From assembly GCF_947497935.1 (NCBI RefSeq), contig NZ_CANMIO010000028.1:1-35311 (forward strand): a stretch of 35,311 nucleotides of DNA, read 5' to 3'. The notes under the pieces are model-generated. The model saw nothing but the letters and a program-made list of their open reading frames with translations, was not told the origin of the DNA and ran no database searches. The position numbers were made by a program, and so were the translations under genes. Positions 1 through 7,667 of this stretch are shown here, in pieces; position 1 is the first letter of the stretch, and the number at the start of each line of letters is the position of its first letter. Origin of the DNA: an uncultured Shewanella sp. GTDB taxonomy: Bacteria > Pseudomonadota > Gammaproteobacteria > Enterobacterales > Shewanellaceae.

Positions 1-73
1 CTATTCATGAAGTAGGTACAGTAGGGAATAGCTGGGGCTATCTCTGAAAAATAGAAAGAGCGCGTCTGTTAGT

Positions 74-94
74 AAAAGCGTGCCAAAACACGCT
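74..94 (-). terminator. Weak intrinsic terminator after mog
   Basis: Read on the minus strand, a 6-bp stem (AGCGTG/CACGCT, positions 77-82 and 89-94) with a 6-nt loop is followed by TTTT. It lies just beyond the stop of mog. The stem is short, so this is a modest call. Confidence 0.45.
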
Positions 95-112
95 CTACTT
101 AATCCAGACGAC

Positions 113-646
113 TTACTTGGCCTTAGGTCTGAACGGCTTGATAACTGACTCATCGCATTCTAGGAATGGGCCGTCCATCAGGTCGATGCAGTATGGAATA
201 GCAGGGAACACGGCATCTAAACACTCACGAATAGACTTTGGCTTACCTGGTAGGTTAACGATGAGTGAGTCACCACGTAGGCCCGCAGTTTGACGCGATA
301 GAATTGCCGTTGGCACAAACTTCAATGATTCGGCGCGCATCAGCTCACCAAAACCAGGCATCATGCGGTCACATACCGCTTCAGTCGCTTCAGGCGTCAC
401 ATCACGCTTAGCAGGGCCCGTGCCGCCAGTAGTCACGATAAGGCTACAATTTTGCTCATCGGCCATCTTAATCAAGGTTGCAGAAATCACATCCTGCTCA
501 TCAGGGATCACCTCATAGATAGGCTCCCACTCAGAAGTCAGGTATTCATTCAGTACATCGATAATTGCCTTGCCTGAGAGATCTTCATATACACCTGCAC
601 TGGCTCTATCACTTACTGTCACAATACCGATTCTAGCTTTGCTCAT
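113..646 (-). CDS. mog: Molybdopterin adenylyltransferase Mog
   Basis: A 177-residue protein of the MoaB/Mog family, which adenylylates molybdopterin before molybdate insertion in molybdenum cofactor synthesis in the cytoplasm. The sequence shows the family nucleotide/pterin-binding motifs TTGGTGPAKRDVTPEAT (about residues 72-88), MPGFGELMR, and NLPGKPKS near residue 131. The length and the long C-terminal extension after the MPT-binding core fit Mog rather than the shorter MoaB. ATG at 646 is preceded by GAGGAA at good spacing. It is a single gene here, divergent from the outer-membrane pair to its right; an inverted repeat sits in its leader (671-697). Family assignment is secure; Mog versus MoaB is from motif and length memory. 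Confidence 0.93.
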   Translation of the reverse strand: MSKARIGIVTVSDRASAGVYEDLSGKAIIDVLNEYLTSEWEPIYEVIPDEQDVISATLIKMADEQNCSLIVTTGGTGPAKRDVTPEATEAVCDRMMPGFGELMRAESLKFVPTAILSRQTAGLRGDSLIVNLPGKPKSIRECLDAVFPAIPYCIDLMDGPFLECDESVIKPFRPKAK

Positions 647-996
647 TGTCTGTTCCTCAATCTGATCATGGATAAACTGCTTGTTTACAAGTTTATCGTG
701 AACGTTAGCGTCTCTATAGCGTGGCGTTAAAGTAGCACAAAGTTAACGAATTAGACCCGATAAATCTGGCGTGACATATAAAAACTACGCGCCGATGATT
801 TATTGGTTATGCACTAGCCCACACGCCCCCTGCGCTCAAAATACAGACACTATCGAATACATTTGCCGCAAACGAGATATAGCTCGCAATTTTTTTGATA
901 TTACAGCCTGTGGCAACACTTGTTTTCGGCAAATTCTACCGTACTCTTGCGCCTACTCAAATTCAGCCGAATTCATACCATGTCGAGGGACAATCT
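647..996. promoter_or_regulatory. Divergent intergenic region mog / Omp85-like gene
   Basis: This 350-bp gap holds the leaders of two divergent genes. The only clear structure is an inverted repeat at 671-697 (GATAAAC...GTTTATC with an inner CTTGT/ACAAG), 25 nt upstream of the mog start. I found no convincing -35/-10 pair. An 85-codon frame starting at 771 runs into the following gene and is not convincing as a protein. Confidence 0.5.
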
Positions 997-2322
997 TTGA
1001 ACAGCACTCCAGGCTTATTGCGCGTTAGTTTAGCGTTAGCAACTATGCTTTTTTCTCACCTTATCTATGCCGAGCAAATTCAGCAAACTTTGCCAACAAA
1101 GAGCAGCGAACAGCCATTCTTCAGTAGCCAACAGCAGGCCGAAGAACGCAGCCAAGCCTACGATAATGCTATCGATTATCTCGACATCAAAGAAGACGAT
1201 TGTAGTACCGAAAAAGCTTGTGATGAGCTAAGCAAAGCTATCACAGATCTTGAGTACGCCAAACGCAACCATATCGACAAAAACGGCCTAGCCATGTTCG
1301 ATATATTAGGTGGCCCAGCGTTCACTCCAGAAAACGGTATGATGATGGCGCTTGGCGGCCTGTATTCCTTTAAAACAGAGCGCGAGCAAGCAGACCTGCA
1401 ACGTTCAAGTGTGTCTTTGTTTGGCATAGTGAATAAAGGTGACGGCGATGTGGGTTATAGCATCCGCTCGAAACAGAACCTGTTTTTTGATAACGATGAG
1501 ATTCGTTACAACGGCCTATTTGTATTAGCCGACCAAAGTGAAAACTTCTGGGGGGTGGGTTATGACGCAGGTAAAAAGCAGGCGGCATCTGACGACACAC
1601 TACTGAACAAAACCTCGCTTAGCTACCATGCAAACTTAGATTTTAAGAGTGACTATGGTTTCTATTTTGGCCCTGCACTGCGACTAAACTACTTTGAACC
1701 TGATCAAGCTAGCTTGCCACAAAGTGCTATTGATGATGAAAACTTCCAGCAATACAAAGATCAGCCCTTATCTATTGGTTTAGGCTTTTCGATCAGCTAC
1801 GACAGTCGCGATGTCGCAGTTAACGCGTGGCAAGGTCAATTCCTTAACCTGGAGTACATCAGCTACAACCCAAGTTTCGGCAGCGATAATCGCTACCAAA
1901 AAGCACTTATCGACCATAGATATTACTTACCGCTGGGATTAGGCAAGGTATTAGCCTTTTACAACGCCTACCAATGGAGTGACGGCGATGTACCTTACTA
2001 TGACTTGCCTACTCTAGGCGGCCAAGCATCACTACGCGGTCTCTATCAAGGTCGTTACCGCGACAGTGAAGCGATTGAGCACACGATTGAGTATCGCCAT
2101 ACCTTTTTACGCCATAACGGCGAATTGTCGGCTCACGGTATGACCTTGTGGGCGGGTGTTGGCTCTATTGCCGGCACCGACACTCACCTTTACCAAAAGC
2201 TTTTATATAGCTACGGCGTCGGTTACCGCTATGAATTACAACCAAGAATGAACGTGCGCGTTGACCTTGGGTTTAGCGATGGCGACAGCGGGTTTTACCT
2301 GACTTTTACCGAAGCCTTTTAA
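997..2322 (+). CDS. Omp85-type outer-membrane beta-barrel protein without POTRA domains
   Basis: I start this gene at TTG 997: GAGGGA (985-990) lies 6 nt upstream and the translation then opens with a normal signal peptide (cleavage after Ala25, IYA|EQ). An upstream in-frame TTG at 895 gives no sensible export signal. The 441-residue product has a short hydrophilic linker with two cysteines (C69, C75; possible disulfide) and then a C-terminal barrel of the bacterial surface antigen (D15/BamA/TamA) type. The barrel carries the typical LGGQASLRG...GRYRD segment and ends in Phe, as outer-membrane barrels do. Full Omp85 proteins carry POTRA domains before the barrel; there is no room for one here. 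Substrate and role are unknown. The next barrel gene starts 23 nt downstream, so they are probably co-transcribed. Confidence 0.8.
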   Translation: MNSTPGLLRVSLALATMLFSHLIYAEQIQQTLPTKSSEQPFFSSQQQAEERSQAYDNAIDYLDIKEDDCSTEKACDELSKAITDLEYAKRNHIDKNGLAMFDILGGPAFTPENGMMMALGGLYSFKTEREQADLQRSSVSLFGIVNKGDGDVGYSIRSKQNLFFDNDEIRYNGLFVLADQSENFWGVGYDAGKKQAASDDTLLNKTSLSYHANLDFKSDYGFYFGPALRLNYFEPDQASLPQSAIDDENFQQYKDQPLSIGLGFSISYDSRDVAVNAWQGQFLNLEYISYNPSFGSDNRYQKALIDHRYYLPLGLGKVLAFYNAYQWSDGDVPYYDLPTLGGQASLRGLYQGRYRDSEAIEHTIEYRHTFLRHNGELSAHGMTLWAGVGSIAGTDTHLYQKLLYSYGVGYRYELQPRMNVRVDLGFSDGDSGFYLTFTEAF

Positions 2323-2345
2323 TTAATATTCTGAGAAAAACATAA

Positions 2346-3281
2346 ATGAACAAACACCTTGTGATTGTGATGCTACTTGCAGCTATCAGCCTAAATGCAT
2401 GGGCTGACAATAGTAGCGACACCACTGATATTGAGCGTAAACAGCCAGCTCATTGGAGCCATTTGCCAATTTGGGGCGATAAAGCACGCGAGTTAGGTTA
2501 CCAGCTACCCATTCCGGTTGGCCTTAATCTTTATTACAACAAACAATCTGTTGCTTACGATGCTAAGGACAACTTCAATCTTGGCCTAACGGGTAGCGGT
2601 TTGTTTAACAAGCTGAATGCCAATGTGGTGATCCCCGCCGATGACGTGATCATTACTGGTGAAGATGAAAGTATTCAGCTTAGAGCCGATGCTTGGGTGT
2701 TACCGTTTCTTAATATCTATGGTCTTGCTGGTTACACCAAGGGGCATAAAGATATTCTCGCCGATCTGAGTAATGCCGAAGTTATGATTAACGGCAGCGT
2801 CACTAGCAATGGCCTCAACATGGTGCTGCCGATTCCTATCGAGTACACAGCGTACAACGTGGGGTTAGGTGCGGTGCTTGCGGGGCAAGCCGAAGTGATT
2901 CCAGGCATGCATCCGTTTATTTTTACCGGTGTAGCCGCATTTACCAACTCGTGGACCACCACTACCGACAGTACGATTCAAACCTATATCGGCTCTATCC
3001 GTATGGGGCAAAGATATGATGTTGGCGGTGATAAACTGGCTTTCTTAGTCGGTTATAACTACCAAATGATCAATCAAAAAATCGGTGGTAATTATGAGTT
3101 CAAAACCGCACTCGGCGCACTAAATATCGACTATGACGTGCATTTAGTGAGCTCAGAAAGCCACAATATGTCGGTCAGCATGGTGTACGATTTTGGCCCT
3201 AAAGATGAGTGGAACGTGTTTATCGAGTACGGTTTCTTAAATTGGGATCAAGTGCTGCTATCTGTTGGTCGCCGCTTCTAA
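2346..3281 (+). CDS. Putative outer-membrane beta-barrel protein
   Basis: A 311-residue exported protein of a family I do not recognise by name. It has a clear signal peptide (cleavage at AWA|DN, about residue 21), then alternating hydrophobic/polar stretches with many aromatic and glycine residues, and a C-terminal GRRF ending in Phe, all typical of an outer-membrane barrel. It lies 23 nt after the Omp85-like gene, in the same direction, which suggests a joint function such as two components of an outer-membrane pathway. No catalytic motif is visible. Porin-like or an assembly substrate of its neighbour are possible; neither can be decided from sequence alone. Confidence 0.7.
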   Translation: MNKHLVIVMLLAAISLNAWADNSSDTTDIERKQPAHWSHLPIWGDKARELGYQLPIPVGLNLYYNKQSVAYDAKDNFNLGLTGSGLFNKLNANVVIPADDVIITGEDESIQLRADAWVLPFLNIYGLAGYTKGHKDILADLSNAEVMINGSVTSNGLNMVLPIPIEYTAYNVGLGAVLAGQAEVIPGMHPFIFTGVAAFTNSWTTTTDSTIQTYIGSIRMGQRYDVGGDKLAFLVGYNYQMINQKIGGNYEFKTALGALNIDYDVHLVSSESHNMSVSMVYDFGPKDEWNVFIEYGFLNWDQVLLSVGRRF

Positions 3282-3323
3282 CTGCCCCTAGCTATTAGTG
3301 TCCAGCTCTTAGCGCCTAACATA

Positions 3324-3363
3324 TTGCCTCAGGATGCAAGCTCATGCTCGCATCTTGTGGCAA
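3324..3363. terminator. Hairpin between convergent genes
   Basis: Two 14-nt arms (3324-3337 and 3350-3363) match at 12 of 14 positions around a 12-nt loop, between the convergent ends at 3281 and 3378. There is no strong T-run, so it is a candidate terminator only. Confidence 0.4.
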
Positions 3364-3377
3364 TTACACCAATTGCA

Positions 3378-3848
3378 TTACAACCTTCTCGATAACCAGT
3401 ATTTTTGCTTCCAATAGCTATTATTCAGGCTAGAGATCATCACGCCCTGGCTAGTTGAGGCATGCAAGAATTGCGAGTCTGAGATGTAAATACCCACATG
3501 ACGGGTACTCCAGCCGGTTTTGAAAAACACCAGATCACCGGCGCGTAGCTGACTCTTGCTGACGCTCTTACCCATCTCTTTTTGCTGCGCCGTGGTTCTT
3601 GGCAGTTGCACGCCAAAGCGGCTTTTAAAGGTCATCAATACAAAACCCGAACAATCGATACCACCTTTACTCATACCACCTAAACGATAGGGTACCCCCT
3701 TCCATTCATGATGCACTTGTATTAATTGGCTTTTTGCCTCTGCTGTATTCGACAGCGAGCTAGCCTTACCCGTGGTAACGGGCAGAGAAGGTGCACTGGA
3801 ACAGGCACTGAGTAATACCGCAAAAAATAAAACGGTTAGAAATCTCAT
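3378..3848 (-). CDS. NlpC/P60 family lipoprotein, MepS-like peptidoglycan endopeptidase
   Basis: A 156-residue lipoprotein: the signal peptide ends in LLSAC (Cys16) with Ser at +2, which predicts outer-membrane sorting. Residues 42-156 form an NlpC/P60 domain with the catalytic Cys66 in IDCSGF, His117 in RHVGIY and a third polar residue, His129, in FLHAS. The family hydrolyses peptide bonds in peptidoglycan stems; E. coli MepS and NlpC are close in size and architecture. Expected role is wall remodelling in the periplasm, probably cutting cross-links. It is a single gene, convergent with the barrel pair and divergent from the small gene at 3987. Family and active site are seen; the exact substrate is inferred. 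Confidence 0.9.
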   Translation of the reverse strand: MRFLTVLFFAVLLSACSSAPSLPVTTGKASSLSNTAEAKSQLIQVHHEWKGVPYRLGGMSKGGIDCSGFVLMTFKSRFGVQLPRTTAQQKEMGKSVSKSQLRAGDLVFFKTGWSTRHVGIYISDSQFLHASTSQGVMISSLNNSYWKQKYWLSRRL

Positions 3849-3986
3849 TTTTATCCAAAAATTAAAACGTTCATTTAAATTTTAACCCAGAGTTCTAAAA
3901 ATAATATTAATAGTAAATAAATTTTCTTATTAGGCGATCAAAGTTGTTTTTTTAAACTATACATAATTAAACAGGCTAGCTAATTA

Positions 3987-4160
3987 ATGGATAATTATAT
4001 GGAAAAGTACTTTTTTAATACCTATAACCAAAGCAATTTTAACCGCAGTGACTTCGCTCTATGTAAAGTGACCGATGACGAATCCGATATCAAGGAGGAA
4101 CATGCCCAAGCAGAGGAGCGTGAAGAAGAGACTCCCAGTTACATTCTGGGCTACAACTAG
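3987..4160 (+). CDS. Candidate small acidic protein, 57 residues
   Basis: This short frame opens MDNYMEKYFFN and ends SYILGYN, with an acidic middle (many Glu/Asp, residues 26-49). I do not recognise a family; it has no membrane segment or signal peptide. Two in-frame ATGs (3987, 3999) are possible; 3987 has AGG about 11 nt upstream, a weak site. Support for a real gene is that a long hairpin with a T-run (4184-4237) follows 23 nt after the stop, and no other gene on this strand would use it. It is flanked by two minus-strand genes, so it would be a single-gene unit. Function unknown. Confidence 0.55.
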   Translation: MDNYMEKYFFNTYNQSNFNRSDFALCKVTDDESDIKEEHAQAEEREEETPSYILGYN

Positions 4161-4183
4161 ATGGCTAACGATTCAAATATTCG

Positions 4184-4237
4184 GCCGCGGCTCATTAGCG
4201 AACCTGTTCCGCTACCAATGACGCGGCTTAATTTTTT
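4184..4237 (+). terminator. Intrinsic terminator of the small gene
   Basis: A long, bulged hairpin pairs GCCGCG (4184-4189) with CGCGGC (4222-4227), continued by TCATT and AGCG pairings towards the loop, and is followed by TTAATTTTTT. The orientation serves the plus strand, i.e. the small gene ending at 4160. Confidence 0.7.
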
Positions 4238-4449
4238 ATAACTAGGATGGCATTTCTGTTCAATTTAAAAACGAATATTAACGCCTTTAAAATACAATAT
4301 GATATACGGTTAAGATCTTAAAATTCCGGTTTTCAAATAACATCAAACACAGCCTAAAAATAACCCGCCATTCACAAGTCTGCATAAATCACCCGCCATT
4401 AAGCACAAAAGTTAAATATTAATTCACTCATTTGTAAATAAAGTTTGTG
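4238..4449. other. AT-rich spacer with a short direct repeat
   Basis: I find no gene here. The ten-base word ACCCGCCATT occurs twice, at 4363-4372 and 4391-4400, 28 nt apart, downstream of the ABC-2 permease stop. No terminator with a T-run is evident for that operon. Confidence 0.4.
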
Positions 4450-5595
4450 TTAACCAAGGTTCTTTTTAAATCGCATGGATGCCACCACAAGCCCGATCAC
4501 CGTAAATATCGCCAACCAGGTAACATCATAAGTCATATCGATGATTTCAACATCACGCAGCACTACACCGCGGATCAAGCGCATAAAATGGGTCGCGGGC
4601 AAGGCTTCGGCAATATATTGCGCCTCTATCGGCATGCCCTCATAGGGGAACATAAACCCAGATAACAGAATCGATGGTAGCAGCACAAAAATGGTCATCT
4701 GCATCGATTGCAGCTGACTTTTAGCTATGGTCGAGATCACTAAGCCCAAAGTAAGACTCGCCATAATAAACAATAAGGTCGCCCCAGCTAACTGCAGCAA
4801 ACTGCCATTAATCGGCACGTTAAAAACGCTATAGCCCAACCCAAGAATAATAATCACCTGCACGATACCAATAAACATATAGGGGATGATTTTGCCTAGC
4901 ATCAACTCTATAGAACGGATTGGGGTGGTGATCAGCATCTCTAGGTTACCGCGCTCACGCTCACGCACTATGGCTGCCGAGGTAAACATGATCATGGTCA
5001 TGGTGAGGATCACGCCCACCAGCCCGGGCACAATATTTACCGCGGTGCGCTGCTCAGGGTTATAAAATAGCGCGACCTCGAAAGTGGGTGTCATGCGGTT
5101 TGCAGGTAAGCCCAATAGCTCTGTTAGCGGCATGGCGCGCAAGCCTTTGATTGCCGCGGCCACCATAGTATCTGAGCCATCCACAATCCACTGCGCCACA
5201 GGGCGACTCGTTTCCTCATCGCTAGACGGCGGTGTGCCTAAACCCACGGTTTTATGTCGAACTAGACGCTGGCTAACATCGTGGGGGATCACCAATACCG
5301 CGCGCACTTCACCGCGGGCAATTGCGGCCTGAGCCGTTTCGACATCAAAAAAATGCTCGGTAAACTCCACCACTTGGGTCGCTCTTACGGTTTGGATCAA
5401 CACACGACTTAAAGCGGTTTGGCTCTGATCGACCACGCCAACTGGAATGTCTCGAATATTGGTATTAATGGCAAAACCAAACAGCATCAATTGAATCAGC
5501 GGGATCATAATCACCATACCAAAGGTCATTCGGTCGCGCTTAAGCTGGGTCAGCTCCTTCACCACTATCGCCTGTAATCGATAAAGCGTCTTCAT
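4450..5595 (-). CDS. ABC-2 type transporter permease
   Basis: A 381-residue inner-membrane permease of the ABC-2 family (YbhS/YbhR/YhhJ-like). It has an N-terminal membrane segment after KELTQLKRDRMTF, a large periplasmic loop, then five more hydrophobic segments in the C-terminal half, including the family's RERERGNLEMLITTP amphipathic stretch. I start at ATG 5595 (MKTLYRLQ), because this gives ATGA overlap with the stop of the ATPase gene; a longer frame upstream only reads back into that gene. It acts with the ATPase and adaptor encoded just upstream, probably exporting a drug or other hydrophobic compound through a TolC-type channel. E. coli YbhFSRG has two permeases; only one is encoded here, so a homodimer is inferred. 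Confidence 0.88.
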   Translation of the reverse strand: MKTLYRLQAIVVKELTQLKRDRMTFGMVIMIPLIQLMLFGFAINTNIRDIPVGVVDQSQTALSRVLIQTVRATQVVEFTEHFFDVETAQAAIARGEVRAVLVIPHDVSQRLVRHKTVGLGTPPSSDEETSRPVAQWIVDGSDTMVAAAIKGLRAMPLTELLGLPANRMTPTFEVALFYNPEQRTAVNIVPGLVGVILTMTMIMFTSAAIVRERERGNLEMLITTPIRSIELMLGKIIPYMFIGIVQVIIILGLGYSVFNVPINGSLLQLAGATLLFIMASLTLGLVISTIAKSQLQSMQMTIFVLLPSILLSGFMFPYEGMPIEAQYIAEALPATHFMRLIRGVVLRDVEIIDMTYDVTWLAIFTVIGLVVASMRFKKNLG

Positions 5596-6557
5596 TGGCG
5601 TCCCTTCCCTGTGCAGGTGACAAACACATCTTCTAAGCTGGGTCGTACTATGGTGAGCGCATCGCGTGCCAATGATTGATTCTGGCTCAGAAAACCTATG
5701 GGGTCGTGACAACTGCTTTTGACTAAAACCCTTAATCTAGAGCCAAGCTGAGCGGCGCTGATCACCTCGGGGAGTGCCATCAGTTCTTGCTTGAGCCGCC
5801 TTAAATTTGTGGATTCAACTTCTACCACCTGCGCGCCCATGTTTTGCATCAGCTCATCGGGCGAGCCATCGGCGCGCTTCACTCCAGCTTCCAATATTGC
5901 CAGCTTATGGCAGCGCTCAGCTTCGTCCATATAATGGGTCGAAACTAAGATGGTAGTGCCCTGTTCACACAGATCGAATAGCTTCTCCCAAAAATCACGG
6001 CGATTCTCCGGATCGACTGCCGAAGTCGGCTCATCTAAAAACAGTAGTTCAGGTTTATGCATAGTCGCCGCCGCTAAACCTAGACGCTGTTTTTGGCCGC
6101 CACTCATGCTACCGGCAAGCTGATCGGCCTTTTGGTCTAAGCCATAGGTATCCAATAACTCTTTGATCCGCGCAGTTTGCTCTTTGCGAGATAAGCCGTA
6201 AATTTTAGCGATAAATTTAAGGTTCTCTTTCACGGTTAAGTCATCATACAAAGAGAACTTTTGTGTCATATAGCCGATTTTAAGGCGGAGCTTTTCAGCA
6301 TCCCGTGGCAGTTTAAGCCCTAGGATCTCAATCTCACCGGAGGTTGGTAATAGTAGACCGGTAAGCATGCGAATAGCGGTCGTTTTACCGCAGCCATTAG
6401 GGCCAAGAAAGCCGTATATTTGGCCTTTTTCAACCTCAAAGTCGAGGTTGTCGATTGCCTTTAAGCTACCAAAATGACGACATAAGCCTTTAGTTTTGAT
6501 GACCGGATGATTACTCTGGATGACCGACGGGATGTTTTTGATAACCTGCTGACTCAT
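5592..6557 (-). CDS. ABC transporter ATP-binding protein
   Basis: A 321-residue single-domain ATPase. It shows Walker A GPNGCGKTT (52-60), Q-loop near Gln99, signature MSGGQ (151-155), Walker B LLFLDE (171-176) and the switch His208 in STHYMDEAE. The C-terminal part carries the LEDVF motif usual in ABC-2 exporters such as the halves of YbhF. It couples ATP hydrolysis to the permease encoded next. Its ATG overlaps the adaptor stop by ATGA, and its stop overlaps the permease start in the same way, so all three are translationally coupled. The first 20 residues precede the usual domain start and may be an N-terminal extension or a slightly early start. Confidence 0.92.
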   Translation of the reverse strand: MSQQVIKNIPSVIQSNHPVIKTKGLCRHFGSLKAIDNLDFEVEKGQIYGFLGPNGCGKTTAIRMLTGLLLPTSGEIEILGLKLPRDAEKLRLKIGYMTQKFSLYDDLTVKENLKFIAKIYGLSRKEQTARIKELLDTYGLDQKADQLAGSMSGGQKQRLGLAAATMHKPELLFLDEPTSAVDPENRRDFWEKLFDLCEQGTTILVSTHYMDEAERCHKLAILEAGVKRADGSPDELMQNMGAQVVEVESTNLRRLKQELMALPEVISAAQLGSRLRVLVKSSCHDPIGFLSQNQSLARDALTIVRPSLEDVFVTCTGKGRQ

Positions 6558-7495
6558 GGCATCTCCACCTGAGCAGGCACACCACTGGGCAGTGATGCAG
6601 AACTGTCGGGCAGTTGCACCTCGGCTAAATACATCAGCCGAGCACGCTCTTCTTGGTTAAGCGCATAATAAGGCGTGAAAGCAGGCTCATTGGAGATCCA
6701 ACGCACCTTGCCTTTAATGGGATTGTCGATGCCATCGACATGAACGAGCAGTACATCGCCAACACTGACCTTTACACGATATGGCTCAGGCACATAGACC
6801 CTTGCAAAAGGCGCCTTGCCCGCTAACACCACGGCCAGTGGGCTGCCTTGGGTGACGCGCTCCCCCAGATTCCAAGGTAAGTTATCGAGAATACCATCTC
6901 GAGTGGCCCGAATAGTTAAGTCATCTAGCTTGTTCTGCTCCCCAAGCAACACAGCCTCTGTAGCATCAAGGTTTGCCAGCGCAAAACGTATATCCTCTTC
7001 TCGCGATCCAGCCACCAGCTCTCGTAATTGCTCTTGCGCACTTTCCAGGCTGGCAACACCAGAATCTCGATTAGCCAAGGCTCGGTCTAGATCGGATTGA
7101 CTGGCGAGGTTGTCTTTAGCCATGCTGGCAATACGGCGGTAATTGGCTTCACTTTCTTGCAAAGTGGCTTTCGCACCTGAAACTTTAGCTCTAGCAGCGG
7201 CAATCTCTTCTTCACGGGCGCCTTTTAGTAACTTCTCATAATTCGCCGTCGCCTGAGCGACATCGGCCAAGGCCTTGGCCACATGTGCTCTTTGCTGCGT
7301 ATCATCGAGTTGCACCAGCACAGTGCCCTTAGTCACCACGCTCCCTTGCGCCACAGGCAAAGAAACCACAACCTCATTGGTGGTCGCTGTCAATGCAATA
7401 CGCTGACGCTCAAGGCTGCCTAAAGCCATAGATTTTGAGCCGCTATCGCATGCCATCAAAGTGAGAAAGCAAAATATCAGTATCAGAATGCGCAC
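6554..7495 (-). CDS. HlyD-family periplasmic adaptor, predicted inner-membrane lipoprotein
   Basis: Membrane-fusion protein of the YbhG/HlyD type: two halves of a barrel-sandwich domain flank a long coiled-coil hairpin (about residues 65-200, with repeats of REE[ED]I and ALA motifs). I favour GTG 7495 (opening VRILILIF), because AAGGA lies 8 nt upstream; ATG 7504 is an alternative and ATG 7570 is too early. From this start a lipobox LMAC ends at Cys16 with Asp at +2, the E. coli inner-membrane retention signal. That makes it an inner-membrane-anchored adaptor which would bridge the ABC-2 pump to a TolC-like channel. The stop overlaps the ATPase start (ATGA). Confidence 0.88.
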   Translation of the reverse strand: MRILILIFCFLTLMACDSGSKSMALGSLERQRIALTATTNEVVVSLPVAQGSVVTKGTVLVQLDDTQQRAHVAKALADVAQATANYEKLLKGAREEEIAAARAKVSGAKATLQESEANYRRIASMAKDNLASQSDLDRALANRDSGVASLESAQEQLRELVAGSREEDIRFALANLDATEAVLLGEQNKLDDLTIRATRDGILDNLPWNLGERVTQGSPLAVVLAGKAPFARVYVPEPYRVKVSVGDVLLVHVDGIDNPIKGKVRWISNEPAFTPYYALNQEERARLMYLAEVQLPDSSASLPSGVPAQVEMP

Positions 7496-7542
7496 AGTTA
7501 CCATCCTTAAGAACTCGTAGCAAAACCGCTGTTTACTTGACC

Positions 7543-7570
7543 AAGATACGCTTAATTTATGACGAATCAA
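7543..7570 (-). promoter_or_regulatory. Possible sigma-70 promoter for the ABC-2 operon
   Basis: On the minus strand TTGATT (7570-7565) and TATCTT (7548-7543) are 16 nt apart, upstream of the adaptor start and downstream of the terminator of the preceding operon. Both boxes are only partial matches. Confidence 0.3.
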
Positions 7571-7612
7571 GTCCGTTACTCGCTATTATTAAATCCGTTT
7601 TTTCCAACTGCA

Positions 7613-7652
7613 GATACAAAAAAAGAGCACCTAAGTGCTCTTTTTTTGTATC
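7613..7652 (-). terminator. Strong intrinsic terminator of the adhesin/T1SS operon
   Basis: A perfect 18-bp inverted repeat (7613-7630 and 7635-7652) with a 4-nt loop contains GAGCAC/GTGCTC flanked by seven A and seven T. It can work in both directions but sits 16 nt after the stop of the last gene of the large minus-strand operon and separates it from the ABC-2 operon. Confidence 0.9.
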
Positions 7653-7667
7653 TACTGTTAAGCCGGT

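Noticed and set aside
895..996. Earlier TTG start for the Omp85-like protein
   Set aside because: It would bury the signal peptide 34 residues inside the protein; TTG 997 has a proper ribosome site and an N-terminal signal peptide.
771..1028. 85-codon plus-strand frame before the Omp85-like gene
   Set aside because: It overlaps the signal peptide region of the real gene in another frame, has no family resemblance and no good ribosome site.
5596..5712. N-terminal extension of the ABC-2 permease
   Set aside because: These codons lie inside the 3' end of the ATPase gene in another frame; ATG 5595 gives the same ATGA coupling as the other junction.
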